From assembly GCF_900111315.1 (NCBI RefSeq), contig NZ_FOGU01000004.1:124001-188000 (forward strand): a stretch of 64,000 nt of DNA, written 5' to 3'. The stretch comes from Tranquillimonas rosea. GTDB lineage: Bacteria > Pseudomonadota > Alphaproteobacteria > Rhodobacterales > Rhodobacteraceae. Of the stretch, positions 42,983-54,375 are shown piece after piece. Every line of letters begins with the position of its first letter. Positions within the stretch are counted from its first letter, which is position 1. The notes beneath the pieces were generated by a model, which was given only the letters and a program-made list of their open reading frames with translations, did not search any database and was not told the DNA's origin. The translations under genes and the position numbers were made by a program.

Positions 42983-45013
42983 ATGTCCGACGACCCCTTC
43001 GTGATCTTCACCCCCTCGGGCAAGCGCGGGCGGGTGCCGCGCGGCACACCGGTCCTCAGCGCGGCGCGGCGGCTGGGCGTGGACCTCGATTCCGTCTGCG
43101 GGGGACGTGGCATCTGCTCGAAATGCCAGGTGGCGCCATCCTATGGCCAGCATTCCAAGCACGGGCTCAGCGTGGCGGAGGACGCGCTGTCGCCCTGGAA
43201 CGCCGTCGAGCAGCGCTACGACGAGAAGCGCGGGCTCAAGGCCGGCCGCCGGCTGGGCTGCCAGGCGACGATCGAGGACGACGTCGTCATCGACGTTCCG
43301 CCCGAAAGCCAGGTGCACCGGCAGATCGTGCGCAAGGACGCCGCCGAGCGCACGATCCGCATGGACCCCGCCACGCGTCCGCTTTTCGTCACCGTGGCGG
43401 AACCGGACATGCACGCCCCCACGGGCGACCTCGAACGACTGAAGACCGCGCTGGCCGAGCAATGGGGCGTCACCGAGACCGTCGCCGCCCTGCCCGTCCT
43501 GCGCAAGCTGCAGCCAGCGCTGCGGGACGGGAACCGGCAGGTGACCGTCGCGCTGCACCAGGCCGACGCGGGGCCGGCGGAGATCCTGGACCTGTGGCCG
43601 GGCCTCTACGAGGCGGGGCTGTTCGGGCTGGCCATCGACCTGGGCTCGACGACGATCGCGGCGCATCTGTGCGCCCTGGACGACGGGCGGGTAATGGCCT
43701 CGGCCGGGGTGATGAACCCGCAGATCCGGTTCGGCGAGGACCTGATGAGCCGGGTGAGCTATGCGATGATGAACCCGGGCGGCGACCGCGAGTTGACGGA
43801 CGCCGTGCGCCGGGCGATGGGAGAGCTCGCCGCGTCGGTCGCCGCCGAAGCAGGGGTCGCGCCGCGGGCGGTGGTCGAGACGGTGATCGTCTGCAACCCG
43901 GTGATGCACCACCTTTTCCTCGGGATCGACCCGGTTGAACTGGGACAGGCGCCCTTTGCGCTGGCGACGTCCGACGCGGTGCGCTGCGGGGTGGCCGAGC
44001 TGGGGCTCGACGGCATGAACGCGGCGGCGCGGGCGTATCTCCTGCCCTGCATCGCGGGCCATGTGGGCGCCGACGCCGCGGCGGTGGCGCTGTCCGAGGC
44101 GCCGGGCGCGTCCGAGGACCTCGTGCTGGTGGTGGACGTGGGCACCAACGCCGAGATCCTGCTGGGCGACCGGCAGGGCGTGCTCGCCTGCTCGTCGCCC
44201 ACCGGGCCGGCCTTCGAGGGGGCGCAGATCTCGGCCGGACAGCGCGCCGCGCCGGGCGCGATCGAGGCGGTGCGGATCGACCGCGAGACCTTGGAGCCGA
44301 AGTTCCGCGTGATCGGCTGCGATCTGTGGTCCGACGCGCCGGGATTCGCCGAGGCCGTGGGAGCGACGGGGATCACCGGGATCTGCGGGTCGGGCATCAT
44401 CGAGGCGGTGGCCGAGATGCGAATGGCCGGGCTTTTGGACCCGTCGGGCCTGATCGGGTCGGCCGAGCAGACCGGCAGCGCCCGGTGCGTGCCCGAAGGC
44501 CGCACGCAGAGCTACGTGCTGCACGAGGGGGACGGCGAAAGCCCGCGCGTCGCCGTCACCCAGAACGACATCCGCGCGATCCAGCTGGCGAAATCCGCGC
44601 TCTATGCCGGGGCCCGGCTGCTGATGGACGCGCGCGGTGTCGACCGGGTCGACCGGGTGGTGCTGGCGGGGGCGTTCGGGGCGCATATCTCGCCGTTGCA
44701 CGCGATGGTGCTGGGGATGATCCCGGACACCCGGCTCGAGAAAGTGACGAGCGCCGGCAACGCCGCGGGCACCGGGGCGCGGATCGCGCTTCTGAACCGG
44801 GCCGCGCGGGCCGAGATAGAGGCCGAGGTGCGCCGCATCCGCAAGATCGAGACGGCGGTCGAGCCGCGGTTCCAGGAGCATTTCGTGGCCGCGAACGCCC
44901 TGCCCCATGCGAGCGACCCGTTCCCGGAACTGTCGGCGATCGTTCCGCTGCCGAAGGTGTCGTTCAATACCGGGGCCGAGGGCGGCGGGCGGCGTCGGCG
45001 GCGCCGGGCCTGA
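42983..45013 (+). CDS. RamA-like corrinoid activation protein (2Fe-2S, ASKHA/DUF4445)
   Basis: A 676-residue protein. The N-terminal ferredoxin-type domain has C39, C45, C48 and C93 for a 2Fe-2S cluster (motif CGGRGICSKC). The C-terminal two thirds are the DUF4445/ASKHA ATPase region (AIDLGSTTIAAHL, VVDVGTNAEILLG, LAGAFGAHI). RamA-type proteins reduce inactive Co(II) corrinoids back to Co(I) with ATP. In split methionine synthases that lack the MetH activation domain, such a protein is thought to take over reactivation. It lies on the opposite strand about 4.2 kb from the pterin methyltransferase. The basic C-terminal tail (RRRRRRA) is odd. Confidence 0.87.
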   Translation: MSDDPFVIFTPSGKRGRVPRGTPVLSAARRLGVDLDSVCGGRGICSKCQVAPSYGQHSKHGLSVAEDALSPWNAVEQRYDEKRGLKAGRRLGCQATIEDDVVIDVPPESQVHRQIVRKDAAERTIRMDPATRPLFVTVAEPDMHAPTGDLERLKTALAEQWGVTETVAALPVLRKLQPALRDGNRQVTVALHQADAGPAEILDLWPGLYEAGLFGLAIDLGSTTIAAHLCALDDGRVMASAGVMNPQIRFGEDLMSRVSYAMMNPGGDRELTDAVRRAMGELAASVAAEAGVAPRAVVETVIVCNPVMHHLFLGIDPVELGQAPFALATSDAVRCGVAELGLDGMNAAARAYLLPCIAGHVGADAAAVALSEAPGASEDLVLVVDVGTNAEILLGDRQGVLACSSPTGPAFEGAQISAGQRAAPGAIEAVRIDRETLEPKFRVIGCDLWSDAPGFAEAVGATGITGICGSGIIEAVAEMRMAGLLDPSGLIGSAEQTGSARCVPEGRTQSYVLHEGDGESPRVAVTQNDIRAIQLAKSALYAGARLLMDARGVDRVDRVVLAGAFGAHISPLHAMVLGMIPDTRLEKVTSAGNAAGTGARIALLNRAARAEIEAEVRRIRKIETAVEPRFQEHFVAANALPHASDPFPELSAIVPLPKVSFNTGAEGGGRRRRRRA

Positions 45014-45028
45014 GGCGCCGATCGGCGC

Positions 45029-45057
45029 TTGACGGACGGGGCACGAAGCCTCTATCT
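45029..45057 (+). promoter_or_regulatory. Promoter of tRNA-Gly
   Basis: TTGACG at 45029-45034 and CTATCT at 45052-45057 are separated by 17 bases and end 11 bases before the tRNA 5' end, a good fit to a housekeeping promoter. Confidence 0.65.
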
Positions 45058-45068
45058 GGATCGGCGCG

Positions 45069-45142
45069 GCGGGTGTAGCTCAATGGTAGAGCAGCAGCTT
45101 CCCAAGCTGACGACGAGGGTTCGATTCCCTTCACCCGCTCCA
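45069..45142 (+). tRNA. tRNA-Gly (anticodon CCC)
   Basis: A 74-base cloverleaf can be folded by eye. It has acceptor stem GCGGGTG/CACCCGC, D arm GCTC-AATGGTA-GAGC, anticodon loop TTCCCAA giving anticodon CCC, T arm with TTCGATT loop, and encoded CCA end. The outermost anticodon-stem pair is a G-A mismatch, which I believe is usual in alphaproteobacterial copies. It reads GGG glycine codons. Confidence 0.95.
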
Positions 45143-45376
45143 CGCCGTTTCCCGATCCCTTGAATGACGCCGTGCGCGATGTGTCGCGCGAAATCCGGAG
45201 TGGTCGCGGATTGAGCGCCGATTTCGCCGCGCCTTCCTATGGAATTTCCCCATGCCGCGACGGAAAGCACTCCCGCTGATACGGATCGGACACGCCCGAA
45301 AAATTAGACCGGGCCGACCGAATTTGTGCCTTGCGATGGCGCCGCAATCACCGTTTATCGAAAATCGAGGCGGCGG

Positions 45377-45402
45377 GGAACGATAGTCCGATCCACCACG
45401 TT
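45377..45402 (+). promoter_or_regulatory. EcfG-type general stress promoter (GGAAC-N17-CGTT)
   Basis: GGAAC at 45377-45381 and CGTT at 45399-45402 with a 17-base spacer match the EcfG consensus. The predicted start near 45409 leaves a leader of about 20 bases before the 49-residue membrane protein. Confidence 0.65.
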
Positions 45403-45430
45403 GCAAGAGCGAACAAACGGACGGAATACC

Positions 45431-45580
45431 ATGAGTGCAATAACAATTTACCTTCTGATGCTGGCTTCCATTTTCGGCATGTTTCTCCTGAGCGCGGCGA
45501 TCATCTGGGTCGCGAACCGCTCACTCGGCGGCGACGACGCCGGCGGTGCCCGCGACATGATCGGCACGCCCGAAGGCTGA
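45431..45580 (+). CDS. Small membrane protein, 49 residues
   Basis: A single hydrophobic segment (residues 5-28, IYLLMLASIFGMFLLSAAII) is followed by a polar, glycine- and acid-rich tail. No family is recognised. It has ACGGA as a weak ribosome site and an EcfG-type promoter 29 bases upstream of the ATG, both supporting a real stress-induced gene. It lies between the tRNA and the convergent YejA-like gene. Confidence 0.65.
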   Translation: MSAITIYLLMLASIFGMFLLSAAIIWVANRSLGGDDAGGARDMIGTPEG

Positions 45581-45602
45581 CATGGCTCGGCCGGGCGGCG
45601 CT

Positions 45603-47453
45603 TCAGCGAAGCAGCCCGCCCCGCTCCATCGCCTCGTATTTCTCGTCATCCAGCCACCAGAAATCGACGCCGCGATCGTAGGGCGGTTTCGTCTCGGGCC
45701 GGTCGAACACGTCCCAGTAGGCGAGCCAGTGCGTGCCCTTGTACCAGTTCGGCACCCACAGGTGCTTGGACCGAAGCACCCGGTCGAGGGCATGCACCGC
45801 GGCGACCATCCCTTCGCGGTTGTCGGCCTGCACGGCCCGCGCGATCAGCGCGTCCACCACCGGGTCCGAGATGCCTGAAAGGTTGTAGGTGCCCGGCTGG
45901 TCGGCGCTCTGCGAGCCGAAGAAGGTGCGCAGCTCGGTCGAGGGCGTGAGGGTCGACACCAGGCGCGCGCCGGTGATGTCGTAGTCGAACGTCTTCTGTC
46001 GCTCTTCCATCTGGGCGGGGTCGACCTGCACGTAGCGGGCGTCGATCCCGACGCGACGCAGGTTGTCGACATAGGGCAGCACCACGCGCTCGAAGGACGG
46101 CGAATCCGAGACGAACTCGATCCGCAGCACGTCTCCGGCGTCGTTTCGGCGCAGGCCGTCCTCGCCCACTTTCCAGCCCGCTTCGTCTAGGAGCGCGCCC
46201 GCACGGCGCACGGAAGAGCGGTCGATCTGCGACAGGCTGCCTTCCGGCGGGCTGACCGGCGGCTCGGTGAAGATCTCGGGGGGAAGCCGGCCGCGGAATT
46301 CCTCGAGGATTTCCAGCTCGCGGCCCTCGGGGATGCCGGTCGCCTCGAGCGCGGAATTCTCCCAGAAACTGTCGGTCCGTTCGTAGAGACCGTAGAACAG
46401 GGTCTGGTTGGTCCATTCGAAATTGAACAAAGCGGCGATCGCCTGTCGGACGCGCACGTCCTGCAGCTTGGCCCGGCGCATGTTCATGTAGAAGCCCTGC
46501 GCACCGGACGGCCGTTGATCGGGCAGTTCCACCTGCTTGACCCAGCCGCGATTGAGCGCCGGGAAATCGTAGCCGGTGGCCCATTGCGCCGAGAAATATT
46601 CCTCGTGCAGCAGGTATTCCCCGGCCTTCAGCGCCTCGAATGCGGCGGTGTGGTCGGCGAAATACTCGTAGCGGAGGCAGTCGAAATTGTCCTTGCCGAC
46701 ATTCACCGGCACCTCCGCGCCCCAGTAATCCGGCGTGCGGCAATAGGTGATCGACCGCCCGGGCCGGACATCGGCGATCTCGTAGGGCCCCGATCCCACC
46801 GGCGGATCGAGGGTCGAGCGGGCGAAGTCGACATCCCCGTAGTAATGCGCGGGCAGGATCGCGACCTGGGCAACCTCCATCGGCAGGTCGCGCGTCGCCG
46901 CGCCATCGCGGAAGTCGATCCGCACCCGCCGTTCGGACAGGGCCTCGGCGCCGGTCACGTCCTCGAGCTGGATGCGGTAGAGCGGCGAGCCCTCGGACTT
47001 GAGCGTCTCGATGGTGAAGACGACGTCCTCGGCGGTCACCGGGTGGCCGTCCGAGAACTGCGCGTCGGGGCGAAGGGTGAAGATCACCCAGCCGCGATCC
47101 GCGGGATACTCGACGCTTTCGGCCAGCAGGCCATAGACCGCGTCGGGTTCGTCCAGCGCCCGCGCCATCAGCGTGTCGTGGATCCGCTCGAGCCCCTGCG
47201 CCGGCTCGCCCGCCAGGATGAAGGGATTGAGGCTGTCGAAGGTGCGCGAAGCCCCCACCCCGCGAAAACTCATCTCGCCACCCTTTGGCGCGTCGGGATT
47301 GACGTAGTCGAAATGCGGGAAATCGGGCGGATACTTCAGCTCGCCGAACGCCGAGACACCGTGCGAGATCGTTGTGGTCTCCGATTGGCCCCAGGCCACG
47401 GCCGGAGACAGGCAGAAAACGAGGGCGATCGACCGGGCGGTGGCATGGAGCAT
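45603..47453 (-). CDS. Extracellular solute-binding protein, family 5 (YejA-like)
   Basis: A 616-residue periplasmic protein of the YejA branch, which delivers microcin C-like peptides or other oligopeptides to YejBEF. A signal peptide ends near residue 22 (SPAVAWG). Motifs include SAFGELKYPPDFPHFDYVNP, GGEMSFRGVGASRTFDSLNPFI, GSGPYEIADV and the C-terminal WYKGTHWLAYWD. The ATG at 47453 gives the signal peptide and follows GGGAGA. No permease or ATPase genes lie beside it, so it must work with a transporter encoded elsewhere. Confidence 0.87.
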   Translation of the reverse strand: MLHATARSIALVFCLSPAVAWGQSETTTISHGVSAFGELKYPPDFPHFDYVNPDAPKGGEMSFRGVGASRTFDSLNPFILAGEPAQGLERIHDTLMARALDEPDAVYGLLAESVEYPADRGWVIFTLRPDAQFSDGHPVTAEDVVFTIETLKSEGSPLYRIQLEDVTGAEALSERRVRIDFRDGAATRDLPMEVAQVAILPAHYYGDVDFARSTLDPPVGSGPYEIADVRPGRSITYCRTPDYWGAEVPVNVGKDNFDCLRYEYFADHTAAFEALKAGEYLLHEEYFSAQWATGYDFPALNRGWVKQVELPDQRPSGAQGFYMNMRRAKLQDVRVRQAIAALFNFEWTNQTLFYGLYERTDSFWENSALEATGIPEGRELEILEEFRGRLPPEIFTEPPVSPPEGSLSQIDRSSVRRAGALLDEAGWKVGEDGLRRNDAGDVLRIEFVSDSPSFERVVLPYVDNLRRVGIDARYVQVDPAQMEERQKTFDYDITGARLVSTLTPSTELRTFFGSQSADQPGTYNLSGISDPVVDALIARAVQADNREGMVAAVHALDRVLRSKHLWVPNWYKGTHWLAYWDVFDRPETKPPYDRGVDFWWLDDEKYEAMERGGLLR

Positions 47454-47606
47454 CGGCACTGTCTCCCGTCTGGTTCGGTCAACGTTAGGCCCCGCCCGCA
47501 CCATTCGTAAAGCGGGGGCAGTGTCGCAGGTCGCGCTCGGGCGCCGTCGCGCTTTGCCGTGGTCGGTCGCCGTGCTAGCTGACCTCGCAACCAGCGGGAG
47601 ACGTCC

Positions 47607-48854
47607 ATGACATTGCTGCAGATTTCGGCCCTACTGATCGTGCTTGCCGCGGTGTTCGGGTCGATCAACTACCTGGTCCTGCGCCTGCCCTCTGCGATCG
47701 GCATCCTGATCGTGTCGCTGGCGGCGTCTCTGTGCGTCCTGGGGCTGGAATTGCTGATCCCCGGCCTCGGCATCGCCACGCGGGTGCGCGAGATGGTGAC
47801 GGGGATCGATTTCTCCGACGCGCTGCTCGAAGGGATGCTGGGGCTTCTGCTGTTCGCGGGCGCGCTGCACGTCGATCTCGGGGATCTCCGCAAGGAATGG
47901 CGTCCCGTCCTTCTGATGGCGACGCTGGGCGTCGGGCTGTCCACCGTGATCGCCGGCGTCGGGTTCTCGTGGATCGCGGGGGCGCCGATCCTGGTGGCGC
48001 TGGTGTTCGGCGCGCTGATCTCGCCTACCGATCCGGTCGCCGTGCTGGGCGTCCTGCGCGAGGCGAGCCTGCCCAAGACGCTCGAAACCAAGATCGCGGG
48101 CGAGAGCCTGTTCAACGACGGCGTCGGTTATGTCGTCTTTCTCGTCCTCGTGGGCATCGCCTTTCCCGGCGACGAGAGCCACGCCTCGGGGCTGGCGGGC
48201 GCGGCGCGTCTCTTCGTGCAGGAGGCGATCGGCGGTGCGGTGCTGGGGCTGGTGCTGGGGTGGCTGACCTTCCGCCTGATGCGGCGCATCGACGACTACC
48301 CGCTCGAAGTGCTGCTGACGTTGGCGCTGGCCTTCGGCGGCTACGAGCTGGCGGTGTTCCTGCATGTCTCGGGGCCGATTATGGCGGTCTGCGCGGGCCT
48401 GCTGATCGGACATGTCGGCACCGCGCGGGGCATGACGGCCGAGACCCGCGACTACGTCGAGGCGTTCTGGAAGCTGGTCGACGAGATCCTCAACGCGGTG
48501 CTGTTCCTGCTGATCGGGCTGGAGGTTTTCGTGATCGCCTTCGACGTCAGCGCGCTGGTCGCCGGACTGATGGCGATCCCGCTGGCGCTGACGGCGCGAC
48601 TGGCCGCGGTGTCGCTACCGGTGATGCTGCTCAAGCCGTTCCGCGAAACCGAAGCCGGGATCATCCCGGTGATGACCTGGGGAGGTCTCAAGGGCGGCAT
48701 CTCGGTCGCGCTGGCACTGAGTCTGCCAGACAGCGAATGGAAACCACTGATCCTCACCGCGTGTTATATTGTCGTGGTGTTTTCGATCATCATCCAGGGC
48801 CTGACGGTCGGGCGCCTGGCCAACCGCGTGGGCCGCGCGCCCGATCTCGTCTGA
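47607..48854 (+). CDS. Cation:proton antiporter (CPA1/NhaP type)
   Basis: A 415-residue inner-membrane protein with about 12 hydrophobic segments. The ion-binding region ISPTDPVAVLGVL (near residue 135) and ESLFNDGVGYVVF (near residue 165) are the hallmark acidic motifs of NhaP/CPA1 sodium or potassium/proton antiporters. It ends without the long cytoplasmic tail of eukaryotic NHE proteins. GGGAGA precedes the ATG. It contributes to pH and salt homeostasis; ion preference is unknown. Confidence 0.9.
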   Translation: MTLLQISALLIVLAAVFGSINYLVLRLPSAIGILIVSLAASLCVLGLELLIPGLGIATRVREMVTGIDFSDALLEGMLGLLLFAGALHVDLGDLRKEWRPVLLMATLGVGLSTVIAGVGFSWIAGAPILVALVFGALISPTDPVAVLGVLREASLPKTLETKIAGESLFNDGVGYVVFLVLVGIAFPGDESHASGLAGAARLFVQEAIGGAVLGLVLGWLTFRLMRRIDDYPLEVLLTLALAFGGYELAVFLHVSGPIMAVCAGLLIGHVGTARGMTAETRDYVEAFWKLVDEILNAVLFLLIGLEVFVIAFDVSALVAGLMAIPLALTARLAAVSLPVMLLKPFRETEAGIIPVMTWGGLKGGISVALALSLPDSEWKPLILTACYIVVVFSIIIQGLTVGRLANRVGRAPDLV

Positions 48855-48876
48855 CGACGGAAAAGGAGTTTCCAAG

Positions 48877-49545
48877 ATGTCCCTGAAATCCATGGCCCTC
48901 AAGCTCGGCCTCGCCTTCGCAGCGGTGAAAGGGGTCCAGACGGTCCGCAACTCCGGCGGCGTCGAGGGGCTGAAGCGCCGCCTCAGCGACGCGCAGTCGG
49001 GCAAGGGCGACCCCAACGACCCGATCGCCGGCGCGATGCGCAAGCTGGGTCTCTCGGGCAGCGGCGGCGCCGGGACCGGCGGCGGCATCTCGGGCCTGCT
49101 GGGCGGGCTGGCGGCCGCATCGGGCGGCGCGGCGTCGGGCACCAAGATCGAAGGTTTGCTGGCCCGCACCCGGATGGGCGACGCTGTGCCGGATGACGAG
49201 GCCGAGGCCGGGCTCATCATCCGCGCCATGGTGATGGCCGCGAAGGCCGACGGCAACATCGACACCGAAGAGCGCCGCATCCTCGACAGGATGATCGAGG
49301 AGAACGACGACACCGACCGCGCCTTCCTCGAGACCGCGCTGGAAGCACCCGTCGATCCGCAGGCCCTGGCCAGTCAGGTCCCCGCCGGACAGGAGCGCGA
49401 CATCTACACCGCCAGCGTCATGGCGATCGAACCCAACAACCGGGCCGAGGCCGAACACCTGCACGCCCTCGCCCAGGCGCTGAAGATGTCCGAGGAGGAC
49501 GTGAACGCGATCCACACCAGCCTTGGAAAGACGCCGCTTTACTGA
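48877..49545 (+). CDS. DUF533 protein (YebE/TerB-like)
   Basis: A 222-residue protein. The N-terminal half is low-complexity and Gly/Ala/Ser-rich (residues 58-90). The C-terminal half is a TerB-like helical domain with the DUF533 pattern RAMVMAAKADGNIDTEERRIL and a late KMSEEDVNAIH. The acidic D-x-D-x-N-x-D-like segment could bind a metal. AAAAGGAG precedes the ATG. In other proteobacteria, YebE-type genes belong to envelope-stress regulons; here it sits between an antiporter and a PhzF-type enzyme. Confidence 0.83.
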   Translation: MSLKSMALKLGLAFAAVKGVQTVRNSGGVEGLKRRLSDAQSGKGDPNDPIAGAMRKLGLSGSGGAGTGGGISGLLGGLAAASGGAASGTKIEGLLARTRMGDAVPDDEAEAGLIIRAMVMAAKADGNIDTEERRILDRMIEENDDTDRAFLETALEAPVDPQALASQVPAGQERDIYTASVMAIEPNNRAEAEHLHALAQALKMSEEDVNAIHTSLGKTPLY

Positions 49546-49546
49546 G

Positions 49547-50389
49547 ATGACCCGATATTTCGTCTACGACGTGTTCACCGACATGCCGTTCGGCGGCAAC
49601 CCGCTGGCCGTCATCCCCGACGCCAGCGGGCTTGCCGAGGACCGGCTGCAGCGCATCGCGCGCGAGTTCAACTTTTCCGAGACGACCTTCGTCTACCCGG
49701 CCGACGAGCCCGGCCATACGGCCAAGGTCCGGATCTTCACGCCCACCACTGAAATCCCCTTCGCAGGGCATCCGACAATCGGCACCGCCATCGCGCTGGA
49801 CGACCTGGGCCATGGCGGCGAGCAGGTGCTCGAACTCGGCGTCGGGCCGATCACCTGCCGCGTCCGCGACGGCGCGGCCGACTTCGTCACCCATGCGCCG
49901 TTGGAGATCCTCTTTGAGCCCGCGCCCGAGGACATCGCCGCTTGCCTGGGCCTGCCCGAAGGTGCGATCCGCACCGACCGGCATGCGCCGGCAGTGGCTT
50001 CGGTCGGGCTGCCCTTCGTGCTGGCCGAGCTGGACAGCGCCGAGACCTTGGCGGCGTGCCTGCCGGTGACCGATGCCTTCCGGCGGGCCGCGCAGCTCTA
50101 CCCTTCGGACTTCGACTTCGCGATCCTCGCCTATGTCCGCGACGGCGAGGCAGTGCGCGCGCGCATGTTCGCGCCGCTCGACAACATCCCCGAGGATCCG
50201 GCGACCGGCAGCGCGGCCGCCGCGCTCGGCGCCTACCTGGCGCAGCGCGAGGGCGGCGAGCTGACGCTCGACATCGCGCAAGGGGTCGAGATGGGCCGGC
50301 CCAGCCGGATCGGCGTCCGCGTCGCGGAGGGCGCGGTCACGATCACGGGCCGCGCCGTGCAGGTGATGGAGGGCCGCATCACCCTCTGA
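49547..50389 (+). CDS. PhzF family isomerase/epimerase
   Basis: A 280-residue protein with the two-lobed PhzF fold. Motifs are [17 protein letters not shown] at the N-terminus, FNFSETTFV with the catalytic Glu, [13 protein letters not shown] and [16 protein letters not shown]. The ATG starts one base after the DUF533 stop, so the two are coupled. Members isomerise small metabolites; the physiological substrate is generally unknown outside phenazine makers, and no phenazine genes are present. Confidence 0.88.
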   Translation: MTRYFVYDVFTDMPFGGNPLAVIPDASGLAEDRLQRIAREFNFSETTFVYPADEPGHTAKVRIFTPTTEIPFAGHPTIGTAIALDDLGHGGEQVLELGVGPITCRVRDGAADFVTHAPLEILFEPAPEDIAACLGLPEGAIRTDRHAPAVASVGLPFVLAELDSAETLAACLPVTDAFRRAAQLYPSDFDFAILAYVRDGEAVRARMFAPLDNIPEDPATGSAAAALGAYLAQREGGELTLDIAQGVEMGRPSRIGVRVAEGAVTITGRAVQVMEGRITL

Positions 50390-50470
50390 GCTCGCGAAAC
50401 GGGTGGAGCAAGCCGCCGCGATTGGCTAAACCCGTCGGCACCACGATCACGACCGCCGACGGGGCCCTCC

Positions 50471-53145
<2,675 letters not shown>

Positions 53146-53150
53146 CATGA

Positions 53151-53176
53151 AAAAGGGGGCCGTCTGGCCCCCTTAT
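53151..53176. terminator. Bidirectional terminator between eno and the PRC-barrel gene
   Basis: Stem GGGGGCC/GGCCCCC with a GTCT loop (53155-53172), A-rich on the left (AAAA) and TTAT on the right, so it can work for both the plus-strand eno and the minus-strand PRC-barrel gene. Confidence 0.8.
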
Positions 53177-53204
53177 CCGCTCCGTCTTGGCGCCGGACGC
53201 GTGA

Positions 53205-53717
53205 TCAGTTCCAGAAGCCTTCGTCGACGTTCTCCATATCCTCGAGGTTTTCCTCGTTGCGGTGCGTGACATAGGCATAGCTGCCGTCCTCGGCCGAGAC
53301 GAGCTTCACGTCTTCCACGCGCAGCAGCACGTGCTTGTCCGTGATGTCGATGAATCCACCGACCTCGGCGACGATGCCGACCATCTGACCGCTGCGATCC
53401 AGGACGATATCCTCGATCTCGCCGATCTGGTTCCACTCGGCACCGACCTCTTCGAGCACGGTATCGGTATCCCAGTCGAACTCGTCATCGGCCTCGTTCG
53501 TGGTGTAGATCGGCCCGTCGGTGATGTCGCGCGTGCGGATCAGCGAACTCGGATCGAGCGGGCCGCCCTGCGCGTCGGCGGAGGCCGCCGCCGTCTGCTG
53601 GTCGGACTGCTGCGCCTGATCGCCGTTGCCGTTCTCGTGCTGGTCCGCGACGGCCATCGGCGCTGTCGCAAGGCCCAGGCCCAGTGCTGCGGCGGAGAGG
53701 AATCTGTAATCGGTCAT
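53205..53717 (-). CDS. Exported PRC-barrel domain protein
   Basis: A 170-residue protein with a signal peptide (residues 1-22, ending TAPMAVA). A Gln/Asn/Asp-rich low-complexity linker covers residues about 24-48. A PRC-barrel domain follows (WNQIGEIEDIVLDRSGQMVGIVAEVGGFI, then KHVLLRVEDVKL). The ATG at 53717 has GGAGG upstream. PRC-barrel proteins of this type in Rhodobacteraceae are periplasmic and often stress-induced; function is unknown. A palindromic GGAACG/CGTTCC element sits 30 bases upstream of the start. Confidence 0.83.
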   Translation of the reverse strand: MTDYRFLSAAALGLGLATAPMAVADQHENGNGDQAQQSDQQTAAASADAQGGPLDPSSLIRTRDITDGPIYTTNEADDEFDWDTDTVLEEVGAEWNQIGEIEDIVLDRSGQMVGIVAEVGGFIDITDKHVLLRVEDVKLVSAEDGSYAYVTHRNEENLEDMENVDEGFWN

Positions 53718-53744
53718 GGTAAATCCTCCTTGCTTCTTGTCACG

Positions 53745-53773
53745 GGAACGATCACCCCCGGCGCATTCGTTCC
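53745..53773. promoter_or_regulatory. EcfG-like promoter motif, symmetrical (GGAAC-N18-CGTTCC)
   Basis: GGAACG at 53745-53750 and CGTTCC at 53768-53773 are exact inverted repeats. Read on the minus strand this gives GGAAC-N18-CGTT, whose CGTT is 30 bases before the PRC-barrel ATG, the same offset as at the 45431 gene. The spacer is one base longer than usual, so the assignment is tentative. Confidence 0.4.
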
Positions 53774-53908
53774 AGCGGGATTTCGCCACTCTCGGAAGCT
53801 TCTCGATAAACACTTGCAGATCCCGACAAGTCTTCGTGCCCTTTCCGCCTGCCCTGCTCCCACACGGCCCGGCACTGACAGGCGACGCTAGAGACAGATA
53901 GGAGATTC

Positions 53909-54340
53909 ATGGTGACCGACGACACGGCAGACGCGCTGATCGCACGGCTTGGCCTCGAGACCCATCCCGAAGGCGGCCATTTCAGGCAGACTTGGGCCGG
54001 CGGCGGCGACGGCGCACGCCCGGCGGGCAGCTGCATCTATTTCCTGCTGAAGGCCGGCGAAGCCAGCCACTGGCACCGCGTCGACGCCACCGAGATCTGG
54101 CACTTCTACGCCGGCACGCCGCTCGAGCTCAGGATCGCGGCCGACTCGCGCGGCCCGGTCGACCTGCACCGCCTTGGCCCGGACGTCCTGTCCGACCAGG
54201 TTCCCCAGGCGATCGTGCCCGAAGGCCACTGGCAGGCCGCCCGCGCCGGAGACGGATGGGCGCTGGTCGGCTGCACCGTCTCGCCCGCCTTCCGTTTCGA
54301 GGGGTTCGAACTGGCGCCCGCGGGGTTCGACATTCCCTGA
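53909..54340 (+). CDS. Cupin domain protein (DUF985)
   Basis: A 143-residue single-domain cupin. The DUF985 pattern is clear: LGLETHPEGGHFRQTW, CIYFLLKAGEASHWHRVDATEIWHFYAG, WALVGCTVSPAFRFEGFEL. The His residues in SHWHRVDATEIWHF probably hold a metal or ligand. GGAGA precedes the ATG. Function is unknown; relatives are sometimes described as sugar-binding or epimerase-like. Confidence 0.88.
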   Translation: MVTDDTADALIARLGLETHPEGGHFRQTWAGGGDGARPAGSCIYFLLKAGEASHWHRVDATEIWHFYAGTPLELRIAADSRGPVDLHRLGPDVLSDQVPQAIVPEGHWQAARAGDGWALVGCTVSPAFRFEGFELAPAGFDIP

Positions 54341-54375
54341 CGGGATCGGATCGCCGGGGCGATCCGATCCGTGGT

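Noticed and set aside
41999-44908. Very long open frame on the minus strand opposite the RlmE and RamA-like genes, and many similar ones elsewhere
   Set aside because: High GC removes stop codons in antisense frames. The translations are Arg/Ala/Gly/His-rich without domains, while the plus strand has clear families.
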